A stretch of DNA of 6,253 nt. It comes from Spirochaetales bacterium UBA4629 (GTDB lineage: Bacteria > Spirochaetota > Spirochaetia > Sphaerochaetales > Sphaerochaetaceae). The stretch lies in the NCBI GenBank assembly GCA_002406055.1, contig DHMZ01000050.1, forward strand, positions 1-6,253. The letters are read 5' to 3'. Within the stretch, counting starts at the first letter, position 1, and every line of letters begins with the position of its first letter. Both the position numbers and the translations under genes were made by a program. This document shows positions 1 to 6,245 of the stretch, piece by piece. The notes below the pieces were generated by a model. The model saw only the letters and a list, made by a program, of their open reading frames with translations, did no database searches and was not told the DNA's origin.

Positions 1-279
1 CTCATCATTGCTGTTGTCATCGTTCTAGCAATGAATCTAGTTGGATCATTGCTAATTTCAGCGTTATTAATCTTCCCCGCATTATCAGCCATGCGCGTTT
101 TTCAGAATTTCCGTTCTGTAACAATTTGCTCGGCAGCACTATCTGTAAGTTGTGCATCGCTAGGTATTTTAATTTCAATTTTGGCGGGAACACCAGTAGG
201 TTCCACTATAGTAGTTGTAAATATTTTAGCATTTTTGATTTGTTGGGCTATTGGCAATATAAAAAGAGGCAAAGCATGA
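1..279 (+). CDS. Metal (zinc/manganese-type) ABC transporter permease, 3' end only
   Basis: This is the last 92 residues of an integral membrane permease; the reading frame is open from the first base and the gene begins outside the window. The visible part is almost entirely hydrophobic and fits about three membrane helices. It carries hallmarks of the ABC-3 family (ZnuB, MntB, TroC/D type): the segment VGSLLISALLIFPALSA (residues 14-30 of the fragment) and, later, an SILAGTPVGSTIVVV stretch, matching the family pattern of a conserved helix ending in a proline and a 'P-x-G-(A/S)-T-I-V' segment. These permeases form the inner-membrane channel for zinc, manganese or iron delivered by a periplasmic binding protein. 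The protein ends with a short basic tail (KRGKA). Its stop overlaps the start of the next gene, so the two are probably co-transcribed. The metal cannot be told from this fragment; zinc is favoured because of the neighbour. Confidence 0.85.
   Translation, partial: LIIAVVIVLAMNLVGSLLISALLIFPALSAMRVFQNFRSVTICSAALSVSCASLGILISILAGTPVGSTIVVVNILAFLICWAIGNIKRGKA
266..269 (+). promoter_or_regulatory. Ribosome binding site of the lipoprotein gene
   Basis: GAGG lies six bases before the ATG at 276, inside the end of the permease gene. Together with the ATGA overlap at 276-279, this sets the start of the next gene and suggests translational coupling. An in-frame ATG at 126 would give an unrelated 50-residue extension lying wholly inside the permease gene. 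Confidence 0.7.
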
Positions 280-764
280 TTAAAAAGATTTTTTACCTTT
301 TGCTAATTATATGTTTAATGATATTCGTTTGCACTTGCAGAAAAGACAACAAAGAGAAAACTGAAGACGTAACACCTTCTAGCAAAGCATCATTCTCTGA
401 GAAAGTAGATGTAGACCTAACAGTGCTCAGTAGTACCATGGTTTACTCTGAAGTTTACAATATGTTGTATTTCTATCCAGAAGACTATTACGGGAAAAAA
501 GTGAAAATGACAGGAACTTTCAATACCTATCGTTGGGTAGATGAAGACGGTGTCATATTAGATTTGCCAATATCATATGCTTGTGTTATTTCAGATGCAA
601 CTCTTTGTTGTGCAGAAGGAATAGAATTCGAACTAGATGAAAGTCTCTCATATCCAGATGATTATCCTGAGCTTGGTACAAAGATTACTGTTATTGGAGA
701 GTTTCAACCATATAAAGATGGCACAATAGAATGGTATCATTTAGTAAATGCAAAGATATTATAA
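276..764 (+). CDS. Probable lipoprotein linked to metal uptake, 162 aa
   Basis: The protein opens with a short basic start (MIKK), a hydrophobic stretch (residues 5-18) and cysteines at 19 and 21 followed by a charged RKDNKEK linker. This reads as a lipoprotein signal, though the lipobox (VCTC or IFVC) is loose, as spirochaetal ones often are. Residues 30-50 look like a flexible tether. The folded part starts near residue 54 with TMVYSEVYNMLYFYPEDYYGKKVKMTGTF, then has a DAT-x-CC motif (cysteines 111 and 112) and a YPDDYPELGTKITVIGEF segment. The alternating strands suggest a small OB-like beta barrel. From memory, similar proteins with the paired cysteines occur at the ends of zinc ABC transporter operons in Firmicutes and spirochaetes and have no established function. 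The 4-bp overlap with the permease gene supports a role in the same uptake system, perhaps metal binding on the outer face of a membrane. That role is inference; the gene itself is well supported. Confidence 0.8.
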   Translation: MIKKIFYLLLIICLMIFVCTCRKDNKEKTEDVTPSSKASFSEKVDVDLTVLSSTMVYSEVYNMLYFYPEDYYGKKVKMTGTFNTYRWVDEDGVILDLPISYACVISDATLCCAEGIEFELDESLSYPDDYPELGTKITVIGEFQPYKDGTIEWYHLVNAKIL

Positions 765-939
765 ACTGTGCTTAATCCTCTATCTTTAGATTGAAACTCT
801 CTCATGTGTAAAAATCATAAATAAACCTTACAATTCTTCTTTTTATCTTTCTCTGTTTTCTTTATTTTCGTTAGTTAGCTTCTTTTGTTCTTTTCCATAG
901 GTAATTCATCATTTAAACTATCCTATGAGGAAAAAGAAT
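765..939 (+). other. T-rich intergenic region and mannosidase leader
   Basis: No gene is visible. From about 830 to 900 the + strand is nearly all pyrimidine, mostly T, broken by a few short purine interruptions. I find no GC-rich hairpin that would end the upstream metal-transport transcript. Promoter candidates are weak: TTGAAA at 791-796 with CATAAA at 816-821 (19-base spacing) is the best pair and is far from consensus. Either the mannosidase has a weak or activator-dependent promoter here, or it is reached by read-through. Confidence 0.4.
927..930 (+). promoter_or_regulatory. Ribosome binding site that fixes the mannosidase start
   Basis: GAGG sits nine bases before the ATG at 940. The upstream in-frame ATG at 925 overlaps this site and has no purine-rich sequence in front of it, so 940 is the preferred start. 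Confidence 0.65.
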
Positions 940-3390
940 ATGAACAAAATAAATCTTAGCGGAAGTTGGAAAGCAACTTGTTTAGATATAGAGAAAAATG
1001 ATTTTAAAATAAATAAAGGAAGCGAATATCCTATTAATATTCCAGGGGACTTACACTCAGCACTTATAAAAGAAAGCATAATTCCTGACCCATATTATGC
1101 AAAAAACGAGTTGGATATTCTCTTTATCTCTCGTGGTGAATGGTCAATAGAGAGAGAGTTTAATTATAAAAATGATGAAAGAAAGGCTTTTTTAAAGCTA
1201 GAAAAATTAGATACTATTTGTACTTTATACATTAATAATGTCTCTGTAGAGAGTTTCGATAATGAGCACCAAATTTACTATGTAGATATTACAAAACACC
1301 TAAAGAATGGCATCAATAAGATTCTATTTATCTTTCATTCTAGTGAAAAAGAAGCAATAGAAAGAAGCAAGAATCTTCCTTACCCTATTCCCTGCTCACT
1401 CTACCCTAATGGTTCTCCAAACAGAAACCTAGTAAGAAAAACCCAATGCAATGCAGGGTGGGATTGGGGTCCATGCATTATGACACTAGGTTTGTATGAG
1501 CCACCTGTAATTTTCTTAACACAAGAAGTACTTTTTAAAGATTTTTCTGTAACTCTTAGAAAAGATGAAAAAGAATGGTTTCTCGACTATGAAGTCTATC
1601 TATTTGGCTTAAAAAAAGGAAAAGGAGAGATAAATGTAACTCTCCTTGGAGAAGAAAAAACAATTAAATATAAGAGAGAAAAAGGTGATTTTACCTATTC
1701 CTTCACTCTTTCTGTCCCTCTTGAAAGTGTAAAGCTTTGGTGGCCAAATGGCATGGGCAAGCAACCTTTATATGAAACAAAAGTAAAGGTAGAGAATATC
1801 GAAAAAAAGAGAAAGATTGGTTTTAGGACACTTAAGGTTAAAAACGAAATCACCTATGGTGGCAAAGAACTTACTGTTTCCATTAATGGTGTAGATGTCT
1901 TCTTAAAGGGTTCTAATTGGATCCCTCTTGATGCTCTTGTCTCTCGTATGACAAAAGAACGCTATAGCAACATAATAAAAGATATGACAGCAGCCAACAT
2001 GAATGCTATCAGAGTATGGGGTGGAGGTTGGTACGAAAAGGAAGAGTTTTACGATGCATGCGACAAATATGGCATTCTTATTTGGCATGACTTGATGTTT
2101 GCTTGCTCAACTTATCCAGCTCTATCATGGTTCTTAAATAGTGTCGAAAAAGAACTCAGAGACCAAATTAGAAGGCTAAAAAGTAGAACTTCTATTGCCC
2201 TTTGGTGTGGCAATAATGAAGATTTGGGGGCATTAGGGTGGTATGAAGAGACAATTAAAAATAAAGAGAGATATCTTAAAGATTATGAAAAACTCAACAA
2301 TGGAACTGTAGAGCGAGTCGTCAAAGAAGAAGATAAAACAAGAATATTCTGGCCATCCTCACCTTGTGCAGGACCTGGCGATTATTCGGACAATTGGCAT
2401 AATGACAAAAATGGTGATATGCACTTCTGGTCTGTATGGCATGAAGGAAAAGATTTTGACTTCTATCATAGTGTAAAGCCACGTTTCTGTTCAGAATTTG
2501 GTTATCAATCATTTCCTTCTCCGTATACTGTCTCAACATTTTGTCCAAAGGATGAATACTCACTTCTCTCCCCATCAATGCTTCATCACCAAAAAAATGA
2601 CAGAGGTAACGAGATTATAATTAATGAATTTGAAAGACTCTTTAAAGAACCTAAAAAATTTGAGGATGGACTCTATCTATCGCAAGTACAACAGGCACTA
2701 GCAATAGAGACAGCAGTCACCTATTGGCGTAGTCTAATGCCATATTGTATGGGGACACTTATTTGGCAACTTAATGATGTTTGGCCTGTATCCTCTTGGT
2801 CTAGTATCGAATACTCTGGGCGATGGAAACCACTACATTATGCAATAAAGCATTTCTATGCTCCACTATGTCCACTTTTATATAAAATAGATGATAAAGT
2901 TTATATAAAAGCCATTAATGATACCCTATCAAACAAAAAAGTTTCTATAACTGTTACTATTTCAGATACTAGCGGCAATATTATTGCAAGAAGAGAATAT
3001 AGAGAAGAGCTATTAAGTAAGAGTGTAAAAGAGATTGAAACGTTTACTATAGAGAGAAAAGATGCTTTTGTTTTTGTCTCTCTAGATAAAGAAGAAAGAT
3101 TCCTACTTTTTGGAAAACCAAATGAAAGTAAAATTAAGAAATCAGGTTTATCTATTAATTCAATCGAAGAAGATAAAGACAGTTTAGTAGTAACGCTTTC
3201 TTCGCCTGCTCCTACATTCTTTGCTCTTATAGACACACCTCATTTAAATACTCACTTTAGTGATAACTACTTTGGACTTCTTCCCGGAGAAGAAAAGAAA
3301 ATAAGAGTAAAAAGCAAAGAAAAAGGCCTTCCATTAGAAAAAATAAAGGAAGACCTTGTACTATGGGATAGTTCAAAGATTCTTTGTTAA
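940..3390 (+). CDS. Beta-mannosidase, glycoside hydrolase family 2
   Basis: This 816-residue enzyme should release terminal beta-linked mannose from the non-reducing end of oligosaccharides by a retaining mechanism. The domain order is that of GH2 beta-mannosidases. A sugar-binding-like jelly roll (about 1-190) has the IPGDLHSALIKESIIPDPYYAKNE signature and AGWDWGP at 172-178. An Ig-like domain follows (about 200-297), then a TIM barrel (about 300-600). C-terminal beta-sandwich domains include FSDNYFGLLPGEEKKI near residues 773-788. The predicted acid/base is Glu427 in LWCGNNED and the nucleophile is Glu519 in FCSEFGYQSF. Their 92-residue spacing fits the family, and SSPCAGPGDYSDNWH and WQLNDVWPVSSW are further family marks. 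Length is normal and the frame is intact. There is no signal peptide, so it acts in the cytoplasm on imported sugars. The start at 940 is chosen for its ribosome binding site. It converges on the GH20 gene with interlocked stops. Beta-mannosidase is well supported; the natural substrate (N-glycan core or plant mannan) is not settled by sequence. Confidence 0.93.
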   Translation: MNKINLSGSWKATCLDIEKNDFKINKGSEYPINIPGDLHSALIKESIIPDPYYAKNELDILFISRGEWSIEREFNYKNDERKAFLKLEKLDTICTLYINNVSVESFDNEHQIYYVDITKHLKNGINKILFIFHSSEKEAIERSKNLPYPIPCSLYPNGSPNRNLVRKTQCNAGWDWGPCIMTLGLYEPPVIFLTQEVLFKDFSVTLRKDEKEWFLDYEVYLFGLKKGKGEINVTLLGEEKTIKYKREKGDFTYSFTLSVPLESVKLWWPNGMGKQPLYETKVKVENIEKKRKIGFRTLKVKNEITYGGKELTVSINGVDVFLKGSNWIPLDALVSRMTKERYSNIIKDMTAANMNAIRVWGGGWYEKEEFYDACDKYGILIWHDLMFACSTYPALSWFLNSVEKELRDQIRRLKSRTSIALWCGNNEDLGALGWYEETIKNKERYLKDYEKLNNGTVERVVKEEDKTRIFWPSSPCAGPGDYSDNWHNDKNGDMHFWSVWHEGKDFDFYHSVKPRFCSEFGYQSFPSPYTVSTFCPKDEYSLLSPSMLHHQKNDRGNEIIINEFERLFKEPKKFEDGLYLSQVQQALAIETAVTYWRSLMPYCMGTLIWQLNDVWPVSSWSSIEYSGRWKPLHYAIKHFYAPLCPLLYKIDDKVYIKAINDTLSNKKVSITVTISDTSGNIIARREYREELLSKSVKEIETFTIERKDAFVFVSLDKEERFLLFGKPNESKIKKSGLSINSIEEDKDSLVVTLSSPAPTFFALIDTPHLNTHFSDNYFGLLPGEEKKIRVKSKEKGLPLEKIKEDLVLWDSSKILC
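3387..3390. other. Interlocked stop codons of two convergent genes (TTAA)
   Basis: The mannosidase stop TAA occupies 3388-3390 on the + strand, and the hexosaminidase stop TAA occupies 3389-3387 on the - strand. The two coding regions thus overlap by a palindromic TTAA, leaving no room for a terminator between them. Each transcript must run into the antisense of the other gene before it ends. Confidence 0.95.
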
Positions 3391-4766
3391 TCCCACCTAA
3401 GAGGAGAGCAAACTAGGTTTAGATTGAAACATAAATCATAGAGAGCTTTCCTCTTTCTTTTTATCACTTCCCAATCTTTCTTTTCTCCAAGCCACATGCT
3501 TTCTGCAAGAATAAATGCTCTAGGAAAGAGCATCATCTCGGCCTCTCTTCCACTATCGATTTTCTCACACCAAAGATTGCACTGGGCACCAAGAATAAGC
3601 TTCCTATACTCTTCTGGTAGTTCAAACATCGAAATGTCAAGATTAAAAGCATCCTTTGGAGTTCCGATAGATAAATTACCCTTTTCCCAATCATCATTTG
3701 ATGGATAGCGATCAAGATAGCATCCTGCTGTTTGAGGGCAAAGTATCACCTCATGGCCCATTCTTGTTGCCTTTCTAGCACCTTCTAAACCACGCCATGA
3801 CATAACAACAACTTTTTTATCTACACCTTTAGCATCTACTACTTCATCCCAACCAATTGCCCTCTTTCCATAGGAAGAAACAAGATGTGACATTTTTGAC
3901 GTAAACAAACCTTGCAAATCATCAACATTAGTAATATTGTTCTCTTTCATCAAAGCTAAACACTCTTGGTTTTTCTCCCACTGTTCATGAGGACATTCAT
4001 CTCCCCCTATATGAATAAACGGGCCATGAAAAATAGAAGATAGTGTTTCTATCGCTTTATCCAAGAAAACCCACAAGGAAGAAGAAGCCGGGTTCATAAC
4101 ATTCGAAAAAACACCATAGTTTGCTTGAACAGGAATAACTTCACCAGTACAACCAAACTCGGGATATGATGCAAGGAGCGCCTCGGCATGTCCAGGAGTC
4201 TCTATTTCAGGTATAACTGTTATGCCTAGTGCCAAGCAGTAAGCTTCTATTTCTTTCAAATCATCGGTAGTATAAAAGCCGCTAACAACATGATTAAGGT
4301 CATCATTTTCATATCTAAAGCGCTTAGATGAAATAGTTTCTAGCTTATCATATCCTGGAACAGCAAATCGCCATCCTTGGTCGTCTGTTAGATGGAAATG
4401 AAAATAGTTATAGCCAACAAGAGAAAATGCATAAATAATTCTCTTTAGTTCTTTTACAGAGAAGAATTCTCTGACTGTATCTATCATAAAGCCCCTGTAA
4501 CCAAACATAGGACTATAAAATTCAAATTCACAAATTGGAAGAAATGAATCATATTGAGCCTCAAGCTGATCTAGATACCTCATAGCTTGATTGGCTTCTT
4601 CTTCACCTTTTACCTCTATCTCTATTTTATCAAAAGATATTTTTATTCTATTTAAAGAAGATTCTCTATTAATGACAATATCTTTAGGTCTTTTTATTAA
4701 TTTTTCAATCTTTACATCTCTACTTTTTATAGTAGGAACAAGAACTCTATCAACATAGTTTATCAT
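3387..4766 (-). CDS. Beta-N-acetylhexosaminidase, glycoside hydrolase family 20
   Basis: This 459-residue enzyme should remove terminal beta-linked GlcNAc (or GalNAc) using the substrate's own N-acetyl group as nucleophile. A short N-terminal region (about 1-88) resembles a reduced GH20b domain. The catalytic barrel starts at YRGFMIDTVREFFSV (90-104) and continues with FHFHLTDDQGWR (122-133) and PEIETPGHAEA (186-196). The catalytic pair is Asp256-Glu257 in HIGGDECP. SWRG (323-326), YLD (350-352) and GAQCNLWCE (393-401) supply the usual aromatic and acidic pocket residues. All key residues are present, so it should be active. It is compact for the family and has no signal peptide, implying a cytoplasmic enzyme acting on small imported substrates such as chitobiose. 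The start has GGGAG seven bases upstream. It lies 64 bases downstream of the binding-protein gene on the same strand, behind a hairpin, and is probably in that operon. Specificity within GH20 is inferred from context only. Confidence 0.93.
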   Translation of the reverse strand: MINYVDRVLVPTIKSRDVKIEKLIKRPKDIVINRESSLNRIKISFDKIEIEVKGEEEANQAMRYLDQLEAQYDSFLPICEFEFYSPMFGYRGFMIDTVREFFSVKELKRIIYAFSLVGYNYFHFHLTDDQGWRFAVPGYDKLETISSKRFRYENDDLNHVVSGFYTTDDLKEIEAYCLALGITVIPEIETPGHAEALLASYPEFGCTGEVIPVQANYGVFSNVMNPASSSLWVFLDKAIETLSSIFHGPFIHIGGDECPHEQWEKNQECLALMKENNITNVDDLQGLFTSKMSHLVSSYGKRAIGWDEVVDAKGVDKKVVVMSWRGLEGARKATRMGHEVILCPQTAGCYLDRYPSNDDWEKGNLSIGTPKDAFNLDISMFELPEEYRKLILGAQCNLWCEKIDSGREAEMMLFPRAFILAESMWLGEKKDWEVIKRKRKALYDLCFNLNLVCSPLRWD

Positions 4767-4773
4767 TGCTTTT

Positions 4774-4778
4774 CTCCC
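4774..4778 (-). promoter_or_regulatory. Ribosome binding site of the hexosaminidase gene
   Basis: Read on the - strand, GGGAG precedes the ATG at 4766 by seven bases. It starts nine bases after the end of the hairpin stem, so a folded hairpin would leave it accessible. Confidence 0.75.
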
Positions 4779-4782
4779 GATT

Positions 4783-4809
4783 AGAAAGGCGGGCCAAATT
4801 AGACCCGCC
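4783..4809 (-). terminator. Hairpin between binding-protein and hexosaminidase genes; attenuator or partial terminator
   Basis: On the - strand, GGCGGGTC (4809-4802) pairs with GGCCCGCC (4795-4788) around a six-base loop TAATTT, giving eight pairs with one G-U. It is followed by TTTCT, a short and imperfect U tract. The stem begins 21 bases after the binding-protein stop codon. Similar hairpins after sugar-binding-protein genes are known to cut read-through and protect the upstream message, so the binding protein is made in excess of the downstream product. The short U tract suggests partial rather than complete termination. On the + strand there is no T tract after the stem, so it is assigned to the - strand. 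Confidence 0.7.
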
Positions 4810-4830
4810 CCATAATACTACACAAGTAGA

Positions 4831-6168
4831 TTACTTACCAATATATGCATGCCATGCTTCGTTAACTGTCTTAGCAGCTTCTGCTGGAGTTGTTGAACCA
4901 AGACCGATTTCAGCAAGAACAGTGTTGATAACTTCATAAACAGCTGGATCAAGAACACCATCGATAACTGGAGTAGCAACTTCAATTCTGTTGTACCAAG
5001 CAGCTCTCTTTGCAACAAGTGGCTCAAGATTGTTTTCTTCACAAACCTTACTTACATCGATAGTTGTTAGTGATGGGAATGCAGCACCAGTTGTAAGTCT
5101 CCATGTCTGAGCATATTCGCCTTCCAAGAACTTAATGAGTTCCCAAGCAGCAGCTTCTTCAGCACTTCCACTAGGAATGTCAGCTGACATAGCCCAACCT
5201 GTACCAACAACAGAAGAGTTAGAATTATGAACAACTTCACCATCAAGAGCTGGGAAATTAATTAACTCAACATCTGTTTCCTGAGAAGCAGGAGAGAAGA
5301 GAGCCTGACCTGTTGTTACGTCTGTCTGGAATGATGCACATGCCCAGTCACCATCGATGTAGAAAGCTGACTTTCCATTAGCAAAATCACCACGACCAGA
5401 ACCATAAGAGATAGAAAGAGTATTTCTATTGATGATTCCATCTTTGTAGAGATTATCAACTGTTTCGAGAGCTTTCATAAACCATTCATCTTCGAAATCA
5501 ATTTCGCCACTAGCAAGTCTTTCATTCCAATCAGCGCCACCAAATCTTCCACAGATGAGAGAGAAGAGACAAGACTGCATTACCCAACCATCCATACAAT
5601 CCATCTTAATAACTTCGATTCCCTTTGCATTAAGAACAGGAACCATTGCCTTTAAGTCATCATATGTCTTTGGCATTTCAAGTCCGTTTTCTCTTAGAAC
5701 CTTAGTATTAACGAACATCATAGATGTTGCTGTGATTCCGTTTGGAAGTTCACCTAGGTAACCGCCAAGCTGTGGAGCAAGAGCAACAGCACTATAATCA
5801 TCAGCTAGTCCATCCTTCTCTAAGAAAGGAGTTAAATCCTTTAAGAGGTGCTCTGTATGTAATGTAGAGCTTCTTCCACTTGGCCAAGCATACATAACAT
5901 CTGGGAGATTTCCCTGTGCAGCATAAGCTTCAACCTTCTGATGGAATGGTTCGTTGAATAAATCTTCTCTGATTACTTCAATTTCTGGGTGAAGTTCTGA
6001 GAACTTATTCCAAATCTGTTCAATTTCATTTGCACTATTAGGTTCTGACATATCAATGTAGTTCAAAACTCTGATAGTAGTCTTGCCTGAATTTGCTTCA
6101 GTTGATCCCTGAGCAAAAACGAGAGTAGCAACAAGTGCTAAAACAAGAAGAACTGTTAACTTTTTCAT
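4831..6168 (-). CDS. Sugar ABC transporter periplasmic binding protein (family 1, MalE/UgpB-like)
   Basis: This 445-residue protein should capture an oligosaccharide in the periplasm and hand it to a CUT1-type ABC importer. It has a clear Sec signal: MKK, a hydrophobic core (residues 4-17) and a probable cleavage after VFA at residue 19, giving a mature start of QGSTEA. There is no lipobox cysteine. Family features follow in order: a first strand TTIRVLNYIDM (30-40), GNLPDVMYAWPSG (86-98), FVNTKVLRENGLEMPKTYDDL (152-172), FANGKSAFYIDGDW (262-275), NFPALDG (304-310) and AAWELIKFLEG (340-350). Trp95 and Trp275 are plausible sugar-stacking residues. It is complete and of normal length. The hexosaminidase gene follows on the same strand, which points to a GlcNAc-containing ligand. 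No permease or ATPase gene is in the window; they could lie beyond the right edge or elsewhere. By eye, its base composition is richer in GC than the mannosidase gene, consistent with codon bias in an abundant protein. The exact ligand cannot be read from sequence. Confidence 0.92.
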   Translation of the reverse strand: MKKLTVLLVLALVATLVFAQGSTEANSGKTTIRVLNYIDMSEPNSANEIEQIWNKFSELHPEIEVIREDLFNEPFHQKVEAYAAQGNLPDVMYAWPSGRSSTLHTEHLLKDLTPFLEKDGLADDYSAVALAPQLGGYLGELPNGITATSMMFVNTKVLRENGLEMPKTYDDLKAMVPVLNAKGIEVIKMDCMDGWVMQSCLFSLICGRFGGADWNERLASGEIDFEDEWFMKALETVDNLYKDGIINRNTLSISYGSGRGDFANGKSAFYIDGDWACASFQTDVTTGQALFSPASQETDVELINFPALDGEVVHNSNSSVVGTGWAMSADIPSGSAEEAAAWELIKFLEGEYAQTWRLTTGAAFPSLTTIDVSKVCEENNLEPLVAKRAAWYNRIEVATPVIDGVLDPAVYEVINTVLAEIGLGSTTPAEAAKTVNEAWHAYIGK

Positions 6169-6173
6169 CTTTT

Positions 6174-6180
6174 CCTCCTT
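6174..6180 (-). promoter_or_regulatory. Very strong ribosome binding site of the binding-protein gene
   Basis: The - strand reads AAGGAGG five bases before the ATG at 6168. This is a full match to the consensus Shine-Dalgarno sequence and is stronger than the sites in front of the other genes here, in keeping with high expression of a periplasmic binding protein. Confidence 0.9.
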
Positions 6181-6233
6181 TTGATGAAAAATCTGAGTAA
6201 GGCTAAAAATGCCTCCATCCGTTTTTTATTTAA

Positions 6234-6245
6234 TGGCTTAAGCCA
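6234..6245. promoter_or_regulatory. Perfect 12-bp palindrome upstream of the binding-protein gene; possible operator
   Basis: TGGCTTAAGCCA is an exact inverted repeat with its centre about 70 bases before the start codon. It is flanked by A/T tracts and followed (on the - strand) by an AT-rich stretch, ATTAAATAAAAAA, that could contain a -10 element. It lacks a T tract on either strand, so it does not look like a terminator. A dimeric repressor site is plausible, but the regulator is not visible. It lacks the central CG common in LacI-family operators. Confidence 0.35.

Noticed and set aside
126..275. Upstream in-frame start for the lipoprotein gene
   Set aside because: The extra residues lie entirely in another frame of the permease gene and would bury the lipoprotein signal; the ATG at 276 has GAGG upstream and an ATGA overlap.
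785..797. TTTAGATTGAAAC here and again at 3418-3430; its end resembles the GATTGAAAC tail of some CRISPR repeats
   Set aside because: There are only two copies, 2.6 kb apart, and the second lies inside the hexosaminidase coding region. There is no regular spacing or spacer structure, so it is most likely chance in AT-rich DNA.
925..939. Alternative mannosidase start at 925, adding five residues
   Set aside because: That ATG overlaps the only good ribosome binding site and has none of its own; the ATG at 940 is correctly spaced.
1903..3236. Antisense open frames inside the mannosidase gene (1903-2088, 2321-2578, 2901-3236)
   Set aside because: They show no recognisable domain and lie opposite a gene with full family motifs, so they are shadows of it.
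3395..3464. Possible + strand terminators after the mannosidase: ACCTA/TAGGT at 3395-3418 and AGAG/CTCT followed by a T-rich run at 3440-3464
   Set aside because: The stems have only four or five pairs, one with a long loop, and both lie in coding sequence; too weak to call.
3496..5761. Open frames in other phases within the hexosaminidase and binding-protein genes (3496-3708, 3533-3715, 4818-5042, 5555-5761)
   Set aside because: They overlap genes with complete, recognisable domains and look like low-complexity shadow translations.
6200..6214. Inverted repeat AGGC-TAAAAAT-GCCT in the binding-protein leader
   Set aside because: It has only four pairs and no correctly placed T tract on the gene's strand; not distinguishable from chance.
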